From the NCBI GenBank assembly GCA_012103495.1, contig WLWR01000059.1, positions 1 to 8,797 on the forward strand: 8,797 bases of DNA, read 5' to 3'. The notes beneath the pieces are model-generated. The model searched no databases. It saw nothing but the letters and a program-made list of their open reading frames with translations, and was not told the DNA's origin. The position numbers and the translations under genes are program-made. Shown piece after piece: positions 1 through 6,420 of this stretch; the first letter of the stretch is position 1, and the number at the start of each line of letters is the position of its first letter. This DNA comes from Legionellales bacterium (GTDB lineage: Bacteria; Pseudomonadota; Gammaproteobacteria; WLWR01).

Positions 1-466
1 CGTTAACCATTTCTGATAAATGATGTGTACGTAAGGTTGGATCGCCGAATCCTTTTAAATAGAGATTTTGTCGGGAGTGGGGTTGCGCTTGATCCACTGC
101 ATCTGTATAAAGCGCTGTGCGAAAACGATATTCTGGTTTGAGTTTTACCAAGGCCGTGGAAGTGGTGATCACTTTCATGACGGAAGCCGGGACATACAAT
201 TTATCGGCATTGTAACTATACAATGTTTTCCCATTTTTTAATGAAACAATTTTGACACCGACCTGGGCTTGTTGCAGTAATGGATTGGCTAATATCTCAT
301 CAATTTCAGTGGTTAATCGATTTAGTGAATGTGATTGAGAGACCGATGATGTTGTTTGTTCAGCAGGTGGCGTTGGGGGGAGGGGGGCCTCATTGGTAGG
401 ATCGATGGCGCCAAAGAAAATAATCACTTGAATGATGGCTGAAACCAAAGTCGCTGTATTTATCAC
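1..466 (-). CDS. dacB: D-alanyl-D-alanine carboxypeptidase / PBP4-type endopeptidase (S13 family), N-terminal part, runs off left edge
   Basis: Penicillin-binding protein that trims or cleaves peptidoglycan peptides in the periplasm. I translated the reverse strand by hand. About 155 codons are present and the C-terminal two thirds lie outside the window. The acylation motif S-x-x-K is clear as PASVMK, with Ser95 and Lys98 counted from the GTG start at 466-464. It is preceded by VGVKIVSLKNGKTLYSYNADKL-like S13 sequence and followed by a YRFRTALYTD segment and LKGFGDPTL, all typical of the family. A hydrophobic stretch at residues 5-21 looks like a signal or anchor segment. A Pro/Thr/Ser-rich linker follows (residues 23-47), then the enzyme domain. 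I chose GTG at 466 because the frame is open only to a stop near 584 and no ATG precedes it; AGCGGA 7-12 bases upstream is a weak ribosome site. The n-region then lacks positive charge, so the start is uncertain; an ATT at 484-482 would add Arg and His. The gene is divergent from ampE. Confidence 0.88.
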   Translation of the reverse strand, partial: MINTATLVSAIIQVIIFFGAIDPTNEAPLPPTPPAEQTTSSVSQSHSLNRLTTEIDEILANPLLQQAQVGVKIVSLKNGKTLYSYNADKLYVPASVMKVITTSTALVKLKPEYRFRTALYTDAVDQAQPHSRQNLYLKGFGDPTLRTHHLSEMVN

Positions 467-496
467 GTGGGTGATCCGCTGAATGAAATCACTCGA

Positions 497-505
497 ATTA
501 TAGCA
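497..505 (-). promoter_or_regulatory. Extended -10 promoter for dacB
   Basis: On the minus strand TGC (505-503) directly precedes a perfect TATAAT (502-497), giving an extended -10 element. No good -35 hexamer lies 16-18 bases upstream, which is tolerated when the TGn extension is present. Transcription would start near position 490, about 24 bases before the GTG start of dacB. The core and its flanks match the ampE promoter exactly over 14 bases. Confidence 0.6.
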
Positions 506-538
506 AAAACCGATTGCAAGGTATGGATTAAAAGTGAC

Positions 539-566
539 CAGTTAGCAAAAAATATTTGGCTAACTG
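539..566. repeat. Inverted repeat / hairpin in the dacB-ampE intergenic region
   Basis: CAGTTAGC at 539-546 is the exact reverse complement of GCTAACTG at 559-566, with a 12-base A/T-rich loop. The 8-bp stem is not followed by an uninterrupted T run on either strand, so it is a poor intrinsic terminator. It lies upstream of both promoters' -10 boxes and could instead be a protein-binding site. Function is not known. Confidence 0.45.
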
Positions 567-647
567 ACTCAGTATTTTTAGCGTGATTATTCATTGTTTG
601 ACTTGGTGGAAATCACTGACATCGTTGTGAATTGCTAAAAGGTTCTG

Positions 648-677
648 TTGGTTCTTCCGGTGTTCCTTTGCTATAAT
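648..677 (+). promoter_or_regulatory. Extended -10 promoter for ampE and the downstream PDH genes
   Basis: A perfect TATAAT at 672-677 is preceded by TGC at 669-671, forming an extended -10. TTGGTT at 648-653 is a weak -35 match with an 18-base spacer. Transcription would begin near 684, leaving a leader of about 29 bases that contains the AAAGGA ribosome site (701-706). This is the only convincing promoter I see ahead of ampE, the lipoprotein gene, aceE and aceF. Confidence 0.65.
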
Positions 678-712
678 TCGCCACGATCATAATAAAGAAC
701 AAAGGATGATGG

Positions 713-1570
713 ATGAAATTAATTATTACGCTGATCAGTTTAATGCTAGAGCGGTACATCGACATCGACAAATTGTTGCAGCGATTTAACTGGTGGCCAT
801 GCTATTTAGCGGTGATGCGTAAATTCATCAAATCTGAATCGCTGTGGCGTGGTTGGTTGGGTGTGGCGTTGGTGCTTTTGCCACCAGTGATTGCCATTTT
901 TGTTGCTGTATGGATTATACAAGGGTTACTGCACGGCGTAGGCGAATTAATTTTAGGCGTGATTGTGTTGGTTTATTGTATGGGGCCGACCAGTATTTTG
1001 CATCAAATGAAACAGTGGGAACTCGCCGAAGATCGTGAGCAGCGCGAGCAACTCTTTCATACCATTACCGGCGAAACATGGACGGATGATGCTGGGGCGC
1101 AAGTGGATGAAACATTAGCTAAGTGTGTGTTCAAGCAAACTTATCAAGGTATTTTTGGCATTATTTTTTGGTTTATTGTGTTTGGCCCAGTTGGGGCAGT
1201 TTTGTACCGCAGTGCGCAACAATTAAGTTTGGCTGCAGCGAATAAAGGAAGTGACAACAATGAAATGTCGGCGCAAGCGAATTTACTGCTGGAATTGCTC
1301 GATTGGATTCCAGTGCGGTTGACCACGTTGATTTTTTCATTGGTGGGTGATTTTAATACCAGCTTTTCCATCTGGTGGCAAAAGGCGCGAATGGGGTTGG
1401 GAGCAGCCGATGATGTGGTGTATGAAGTAAGTCTGGCGGCATTAAGTCAATCCTGCAAAGCGACCAAAGATTTTCAACAAAGTCAGGCTGCTTTTCGATT
1501 GGTGGAAAGAGGATTGATTGTCGCGGTGGTGATTCTAGCGATCTTCACGTTAGGAGCACTGATTAGTTAA
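713..1570 (+). CDS. ampE: AmpE family inner-membrane protein (regulatory signalling modulator)
   Basis: Polytopic inner-membrane protein of the AmpE family, linked in enterobacteria to AmpD and beta-lactamase induction; its biochemical activity is not established. It has 285 residues, matching the E. coli protein (284). Hydrophobic segments lie at about residues 48-68, 74-92, 146-165, 196-212 and 266-284. Two stretches resemble family signatures: FWFIVFGPVGAVLYR-like sequence at 152-166 and LDWIPVRL at 196-203, the latter nearly identical to E. coli LDWVPVRL. The start ATG at 713 has AAAGGA six bases upstream; the nearby ATGs at 706 and 709 are out of frame. In E. coli ampE follows ampD and lies upstream of pdhR-aceEF-lpd. 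Here no ampD or pdhR is seen in the window, ampE has its own promoter, and it is first in a run leading into aceE. Confidence 0.9.
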   Translation: MKLIITLISLMLERYIDIDKLLQRFNWWPCYLAVMRKFIKSESLWRGWLGVALVLLPPVIAIFVAVWIIQGLLHGVGELILGVIVLVYCMGPTSILHQMKQWELAEDREQREQLFHTITGETWTDDAGAQVDETLAKCVFKQTYQGIFGIIFWFIVFGPVGAVLYRSAQQLSLAAANKGSDNNEMSAQANLLLELLDWIPVRLTTLIFSLVGDFNTSFSIWWQKARMGLGAADDVVYEVSLAALSQSCKATKDFQQSQAAFRLVERGLIVAVVILAIFTLGALIS

Positions 1571-1597
1571 TACCCTGGTTTGATGTGAGGGGACTGA

Positions 1598-1978
1598 ATG
1601 TTACATAGAATAATACTCGGTGGCTTGATGTGCCTCCTAGTTGGTTGCGCCAATAATTATAAAGGTGCGTATGATTTTATTCCACCCAGCAGTGAGTCTG
1701 GTCAAACGTGTGTTGCCAACTGCGAAGTTGCAAAAGTCCATTGTGAGAAAGTTTGCCAAAAAGATAATGGGGAATGTTTAACTCGTATGGCTGAACAGGC
1801 GCAAGCCGATTATGAAGATTATCTTGCGATGCAACGAGAAGCAGGTGAGCCTGTGACTCGTAATAAGGCCAGCTTCAGCGACAATCGCGTTTGTTATCGA
1901 CGCGGTTGTGATTGTCAAATTGAATATCGTGAGTGCTTCCAATTATGTGGTGGTCAACTCGTTGCAAAAGCAGAATAA
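1598..1978 (+). CDS. Cysteine-rich putative lipoprotein of unknown function
   Basis: I do not recognise a named family. The 126-residue product starts with a type II signal peptide: Arg4, a hydrophobic core, then the lipobox LVGC with the lipidated Cys at 17. Ala at +2 suggests sorting to the outer membrane. The mature part has ten further cysteines at 38, 42, 49, 53, 60, 99, 104, 106, 113 and 117. Two blocks share the spacing C-x6-C-x3-C (42/49/53 and 106/113/117). They are separated by an acidic, probably helical Cys-free segment (about 61-98), which suggests a disulphide-stapled helical hairpin. Metal binding is an alternative. The ATG has GAGGGG five bases upstream. The gene lies 27 bases after ampE and 12 bases before aceE, so it is very likely cotranscribed with both. 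The coding call is strong; function is open. Confidence 0.85.
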   Translation: MLHRIILGGLMCLLVGCANNYKGAYDFIPPSSESGQTCVANCEVAKVHCEKVCQKDNGECLTRMAEQAQADYEDYLAMQREAGEPVTRNKASFSDNRVCYRRGCDCQIEYRECFQLCGGQLVAKAE

Positions 1979-1990
1979 GAGAGAATAAGC

Positions 1991-4666
1991 ATGACCACTG
2001 AATTACCTGATCGCTTGGATCAAGATCCTGCTGAAGTTCAAGAATGGCTACAAGCCTTGGCGGATGTGGTTGATGTTGCCGGATTTGATCAAGCACAATT
2101 TTTATTAAGTCAATTGAACCAAGAGGCTGCCGAGCGCTATGGATTGAGTGCCGGTGCTTATGGTGTCCACACACCATATTGCAATACCATTTCTGTTAAT
2201 GAGCAACCTGTGTATCCTGGGAATACTCAATTAGAGCATCGTATTCGTGCTTTTATTCGATGGAATGCGGTGGCAATGGTATTACGGGCGGGGAAGAAAG
2301 ATGCTACCTTAGGTGGCCACATTGCTAGTTATGCTTCAGCAGCCGTGTTGTATGAAGTGGGATTTAATCATTTTTTTCGGGCAGCCACTGTTGAATTTGG
2401 TGGTGATTTAATTTACATCCAAGGGCATTCTGCGCCAGGAATTTACGCACGCGCTTTTTTGGAGGGTCGGTTGACTGAAGCGCAACTGGATCATTTTCGT
2501 CAAGAAGTAGGGGGTAAGGGGTTGTCATCCTATCCTCATCCTTGGTTGATGTCAGATTTCTGGCAATTTGCCACCGTGTCGATGGGGTTGGGACCTTTGC
2601 AAGCGATTTATCAAGCACGATTGCTTAAATATTTACACAATCGCGGATTGATTGACGCCACTGGGCGTCAAGTGTGGGCCTTTTTAGGCGATGGTGAAAT
2701 GGATGAACCTGAATCATTGGGTGCTATTGGTATTGCTGCCAAAGAAGGATTGGATAATTTAAATTTCGTGATTAATTGCAACCTCCAACGATTGGATGGT
2801 CCAGTCCGTGGCAACAGTAAAATCATTCAAGAATTGGAAGGTATTTTCCGCGGTGCAGGTTGGCATGTGATCAAAGTGTTGTGGGGCAGTGGTTGGGATG
2901 AATTGTTTGCCAAAGATCCTCAAGGATTGTTATTAAAGCGGATGAATGAATGTGTGGATGGCGATTATCAAGCCTATCGAGCCAACGACGGTGCTTTTAT
3001 CCGTGAACATTTTTTCGGCAAATATCCTGAATTAAAGCAACTAGTGGCGGATATGAGTGATGATGAAATTTGGCATTTAAAACGGGGTGGTCATGATGAA
3101 TTAAAAGTCTTCGCTGCTTATCAATCCGCAGTCAATCACACCGGTCAACCCACTGTGATTTTAGCCAAAACCGTTAAAGGGTTTGGTATGGGCGCAGCGG
3201 GTGAAGGTAAAAATATTACCCACCAACAAAAGAAAATGAATATCGAAGAATTGAAATTATTTCGCGATCGATTTGATATTCCTTTGACCGATGAGCAAGT
3301 TGCTAAGTTGCCATTTTTTCGTCCAGAAAAAGACAGTGAGGAAATGCGTTATTTGCTGGAACATCGTGCTAATAAAGGTGGGTTTTTGCCAGCGCGTCAA
3401 GTGAGTCAGGAAACCTTGCCGATTCCACCATTATCAGCGTTTAGTCAAATTACCAAAGACAGTGGTGAGCATCAATATTCAACCACCATGGCTTTTGTAC
3501 GATTGTTGAGTGTCTTGTTGAGAGATAAAACTTTGAGCAAACGCATTGTCCCAATTGTTCCTGATGAATGTCGCACGTTCGGTATGGAAGGGATGTTTCG
3601 CCAGTATGGTATTTATTCTCCACTGGGGCAACTGTATACACCGGAAGACGCCGATCAGTTAATGTATTACAAAGAAGCCAAAGATGGGCAAATTTTAGAA
3701 GAAGGTATTACCGAAGCCGGTGCATTTTGTTCTTGGTTGGCAGCAGCCACATCCTACAGTACCCACCAATTACCATTGATGCCATTTTTTATTTACTACT
3801 CCATGTTTGGATTTCAACGTATTGGCGATTTGGCATGGGCGGCTGGAGACATGATGGCTCGAGGGTTTTTGCTAGGTGCGACAGCGGGTCGTACCACCTT
3901 GGCGGGAGAAGGCTTGCAACACCAAGATGGGCAAAGCCATATTTTGTGTCACGCCATTCCCAATTGTGTGGCTTATGACCCAGCGTTTGGTTATGAAGTC
4001 GCTGTGATTATGCAGCATGGCATGCAACGTATGTTTGTTGAACTGGACAATGTTTTTTATTATCTTACCCTCACCAATGAAAACTATCATCATCCAGCTT
4101 TGCCGGAAGATGCCATAGAGGGCATTATTCGAGGGATGTATTTATTTCAATCCAGTGAAAAAAACCAATCCTTACACGTACAATTATTGGGTTCAGGCAC
4201 TATTTTTCGCGAAGTGCTCACCGCGGCACAGTGGTTGGAGCAAGATTTTCAAATTAGCAGCGATGTTTGGAGTGTGACCAGTTTTAATGAACTGTATAAA
4301 CAAGCAGTGGATGTTCAGCGAACGAACTTAATGCAGCCAGGGAAAAAACCACAGAAGAGTTATGTGACACAGTGTTTGACTGATCGTCAGGGGCCGGTGA
4401 TTGCTGCCACTGATTACGTTAAATTATATGCTGATCAAATTCATCCTTTTGTGCCGCAACGCTATGTGACGTTGGGTACCGATGGTTTTGGGCGCAGTGA
4501 TACCCGTCAGGCCTTACGTCACCATTTTGAAGTGGATGCTAAATATATTGTATTGGCCGCGCTAAAAGCGTTGGCCGATGAAGAGAAAATTCCAGTCAGC
4601 AAAGTGGCGGCGGCAATGAAAAAATATCAAATTGACCCGAACAAACCAAACCCATTGACCAGCTAA
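1991..4666 (+). CDS. aceE: Pyruvate dehydrogenase E1 component, homodimeric type
   Basis: Thiamine-diphosphate enzyme that decarboxylates pyruvate and reductively acetylates the lipoyl groups of AceF in the cytoplasmic pyruvate dehydrogenase complex. It has 891 residues against 887 in E. coli and aligns along its whole length, with key residues offset by +4. The ThDP/Mg site is present as GDGEMDEPES (Gly233-Asp234-Gly235) followed by N-C-N-L-Q with Asn264 and Gln266. The active-site loop residue equivalent to E. coli His407 is His411 in KNITHQ. GEGLQH (Glu640, His644) matches the E. coli Glu636/His640 region. The C-terminal domain carries LGTDGFGRSD and the conserved RHHFEVDA. The N-terminal region (about 1-50) has the usual acidic, E2-binding character. 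The start ATG has a purine-rich GAGAGA six bases upstream. aceF follows after 20 bases. No key residue looks missing. Confidence 0.98.
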   Translation: MTTELPDRLDQDPAEVQEWLQALADVVDVAGFDQAQFLLSQLNQEAAERYGLSAGAYGVHTPYCNTISVNEQPVYPGNTQLEHRIRAFIRWNAVAMVLRAGKKDATLGGHIASYASAAVLYEVGFNHFFRAATVEFGGDLIYIQGHSAPGIYARAFLEGRLTEAQLDHFRQEVGGKGLSSYPHPWLMSDFWQFATVSMGLGPLQAIYQARLLKYLHNRGLIDATGRQVWAFLGDGEMDEPESLGAIGIAAKEGLDNLNFVINCNLQRLDGPVRGNSKIIQELEGIFRGAGWHVIKVLWGSGWDELFAKDPQGLLLKRMNECVDGDYQAYRANDGAFIREHFFGKYPELKQLVADMSDDEIWHLKRGGHDELKVFAAYQSAVNHTGQPTVILAKTVKGFGMGAAGEGKNITHQQKKMNIEELKLFRDRFDIPLTDEQVAKLPFFRPEKDSEEMRYLLEHRANKGGFLPARQVSQETLPIPPLSAFSQITKDSGEHQYSTTMAFVRLLSVLLRDKTLSKRIVPIVPDECRTFGMEGMFRQYGIYSPLGQLYTPEDADQLMYYKEAKDGQILEEGITEAGAFCSWLAAATSYSTHQLPLMPFFIYYSMFGFQRIGDLAWAAGDMMARGFLLGATAGRTTLAGEGLQHQDGQSHILCHAIPNCVAYDPAFGYEVAVIMQHGMQRMFVELDNVFYYLTLTNENYHHPALPEDAIEGIIRGMYLFQSSEKNQSLHVQLLGSGTIFREVLTAAQWLEQDFQISSDVWSVTSFNELYKQAVDVQRTNLMQPGKKPQKSYVTQCLTDRQGPVIAATDYVKLYADQIHPFVPQRYVTLGTDGFGRSDTRQALRHHFEVDAKYIVLAALKALADEEKIPVSKVAAAMKKYQIDPNKPNPLTS

Positions 4667-4686
4667 TTGAAGGTAAGAGGAAATTC

Positions 4687-6258
4687 ATGAGTTCACAGAT
4701 TGAAATTAAAGTTCCCGATTTAGGCGGCGCCAGTGAAGTTGATGTGATTGAAGTGATGGTAGCCTCTGGTGATCGCATTGCTAAAGACGATTCATTGATT
4801 ACGTTGGAATCGGACAAAGCCAGCATGGACATTCCTGCTCCGCAAGAGGGGGTTGTCACCCAAGTGAAATTAAAAGAAGGTGATAAAGCATCACAAGGCG
4901 ATGTGATTTTACTATTAGAAGCGCTGCCGTCAGCCGAAGCAACCAAACAATCCCAGCAACAAACCACAAAGACTGAAACCACTTCTGCCGATGCCAACCA
5001 AACCACCGAACAAACCATTGTGGTACCGGACATTGGTGGTGCAACCGATGTTGATGTAATCGAAGTCATGGTGACGCCTGGCGATCAAATTACCAAAGAT
5101 GATTCACTGATTACGTTGGAATCGGACAAAGCCAGCATGGATGTTCCATCACCTTATTCTGGCACAATGAAATCTGTCGTGTTGAAGGTCGGCGCCAAAG
5201 TATCGCAAGGCGATGCCATTGCTGTGATTGAAATCACGGATGCTGCGGCCAATCAAGCCGCACCAATCCAACCACCAGAAACAGTTTCTTCTGAAACGGC
5301 CACAAAATCTTCAACTCCTGCCGCAACCCCATCATCCCCCACTCAACAGCAAACGGCGTCCTCAAACGAGATTTACGCAGGGCCGGCGGTACGACGCATG
5401 GCACGTGAATTTGATTTGGATTTAACTCAAATTATCGGTACTGGCCCCAAAGGTCGCATTCAAACACAAGATGTGCAGCATTTTGTAAAACAACGCATGC
5501 AAGCAGGGCGTGGAGTTGGTTTGAGTGTACCAACCCCACCGGTAGTGGATTTCAGCCAATTTGGTGAAGTGACCTCCCAGCCATTAACCAAAATCAAACG
5601 ATTGACTGGCGAAAATGTACATCGTAATTGGCTCACCATTCCCCACGTCACCCAATTTGATCAAGCTGATATCACCGAATTAGAAGCGTTCCGTCAAGCC
5701 AATAAACATCATGCTGAGCAACAAGGATTTAAATTAACCCCCTTAGCTTTTATTATGAAAGTTGTGGTCAAAGCGTTGCAAACATTTCCTCAATTTAATG
5801 CATCCCTGGATCCGTCTGGCCAACAATTAATTTATAAGAAATATTTTCATCTGGGTGTTGCTGTTGAAACACCTAATGGATTGGTCGTACCTGTGATTCG
5901 TGATGTGGATGGTAAAGGTGTGTTGGCATTGGCGCAAGAATTAGCAAGCATCAGCCAAAAAGCTCGAGAAAAAAGGTTGATGCCCAATGAAATGACCGGC
6001 AGTTGCATGAGCATTTCCAGTTTGGGAGGCATTGGTGGAACGGCTTTTACCCCGATTATCAATGGAACCGATGTGGCGATTTTGGGCATTTCACGTGCCA
6101 GCACCCAACCGGTTTGGCAACACGATCAATTTATTCCTCGATTGATGTTACCGCTATCGCTTTCCTACGATCATCGGGTGATCGATGGGGCTGAAGCAGC
6201 GCGATTTACTCAATACTTAGCTGATTGTTTAGGCGATATTCGCCATTTGGTTTTATAA
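4687..6258 (+). CDS. aceF: Dihydrolipoamide acetyltransferase (PDH E2) with two lipoyl domains
   Basis: Core of the pyruvate dehydrogenase complex; it moves the acetyl group from E1 to CoA. Domains in order: lipoyl domain 1 (about 4-80, lipoylated Lys44 in ESDKASMD), a Gln/Thr-rich linker, lipoyl domain 2 (about 108-183, Lys148 in the same motif), a Pro/Ala/Thr/Ser-rich linker (185-228), the E1/E3-binding domain (about 230-267, AGPAVRRMAREFDLDL and GTGPKGRI), then the acetyltransferase domain to the C-terminus. The catalytic motif is H-R-V-I-D-G with His496 and Asp500. The 523-residue length fits a two-lipoyl form; E. coli has three lipoyl domains and 630 residues. The ATG has GAGG six bases upstream, and the gene begins 20 bases after aceE. 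The lipoyl domains are nearly identical around the lysines even at DNA level. Confidence 0.97.
   Translation: MSSQIEIKVPDLGGASEVDVIEVMVASGDRIAKDDSLITLESDKASMDIPAPQEGVVTQVKLKEGDKASQGDVILLLEALPSAEATKQSQQQTTKTETTSADANQTTEQTIVVPDIGGATDVDVIEVMVTPGDQITKDDSLITLESDKASMDVPSPYSGTMKSVVLKVGAKVSQGDAIAVIEITDAAANQAAPIQPPETVSSETATKSSTPAATPSSPTQQQTASSNEIYAGPAVRRMAREFDLDLTQIIGTGPKGRIQTQDVQHFVKQRMQAGRGVGLSVPTPPVVDFSQFGEVTSQPLTKIKRLTGENVHRNWLTIPHVTQFDQADITELEAFRQANKHHAEQQGFKLTPLAFIMKVVVKALQTFPQFNASLDPSGQQLIYKKYFHLGVAVETPNGLVVPVIRDVDGKGVLALAQELASISQKAREKRLMPNEMTGSCMSISSLGGIGGTAFTPIINGTDVAILGISRASTQPVWQHDQFIPRLMLPLSLSYDHRVIDGAEAARFTQYLADCLGDIRHLVL
4796..4829 (+). repeat. Lipoyl-domain direct repeat, copy 1
   Basis: 34 bases covering the codons around Lys44 of AceF. 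They match 5108-5141 exactly, including third codon positions. The offset is 312 bases, or 104 codons, so both copies are in the same reading frame. Confidence 0.9.
5108..5141 (+). repeat. Lipoyl-domain direct repeat, copy 2
   Basis: Exact second copy of 4796-4829, around Lys148 of AceF. Recombination between the copies would delete one lipoyl domain (104 codons) without breaking the frame. Confidence 0.9.
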
Positions 6259-6420
6259 ATACTCGATCAGCTTTCCTGACTGGAAAAGTGAAATAGTTTA
6301 CGTTATTCTCGTGCGGGCATTCTACCTTATATAGAAAGGGTACTCACAAAGCGATAATAGAAAATGCGCAAATCAAGTGATGCGTGAATGATCTTAAAAC
6401 ACAATGAAACGAGGTTAAGT
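6259..6420 (+). promoter_or_regulatory. aceF-lpdA spacer with a possible separate lpdA promoter
   Basis: The 162-base gap is much longer than the others in the cluster. GATAAT at 6353-6358 is a five-of-six -10 match, but no convincing -35 lies 16-18 bases upstream. TTTACG at 6297-6302 could be a -35 but has no good -10 partner. Two weak hairpins are present: TTTCC/GGAAA at 6272-6286 and a wobble-containing 6-bp stem at 6323-6342. Neither is followed by a T run, so I see no intrinsic terminator after aceF. A separate promoter is plausible because E3 is shared with other 2-oxoacid dehydrogenases, but the sequence support is weak. Confidence 0.3.

Larger units (their letters stand above)
467..712. 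other. Divergent intergenic region between dacB and ampE
   Basis: This 246-base A+T-rich stretch separates two divergently transcribed genes. It holds one outward-facing extended -10 promoter near each end and an inverted repeat at 539-566. I see no credible small ORF, tRNA or other RNA gene. A TTGACT hexamer at 598-603 has no acceptable -10 partner at the right distance. No PdhR-like operator (the E. coli AATTGGT/ACCAATT palindrome) is visible. Confidence 0.6.

Noticed and set aside
598..626. TTGACT at 598-603 as a -35 box for another ampE promoter
   Set aside because: The hexamers 16-18 bases downstream (around ATCGTT) do not resemble a -10 box.
613..630. A TCAC...GTGA half-site pair that might be a CRP site
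   Set aside because: The half-sites are in the wrong order and spacing for the TGTGA-N6-TCACA consensus.
1571..1990. A PdhR-type operator or dedicated promoter just before aceE
   Set aside because: I found no AATTGGT/ACCAATT palindrome and no -35/-10 pair with acceptable spacing in or around the lipoprotein gene.
3568..3978. A 136-codon plus-strand open frame inside aceE
   Set aside because: It is out of frame within a highly conserved part of aceE, and its Arg-rich, low-conservation composition is typical of a shadow frame.
4596..5069. A 157-codon open frame on the minus strand across the aceE-aceF junction with internally repeated sequence
   Set aside because: It is antisense to the strongly supported aceF lipoyl domains, and its internal repeat simply mirrors the two lipoyl repeats. 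It has no recognisable family or ribosome site.
6272..6342. The two small hairpins after aceF as a terminator
   Set aside because: The stems are 5-6 bp, one has a wobble pair, and neither is followed by a T tract.
6388..6420. An 11-codon N-terminal extension of lpdA from ATG 6388
   Set aside because: ATG 6421 has a well-placed GAGG and gives the usual Lpd N-terminus directly before the FAD-binding strand; 6388 has no ribosome site.
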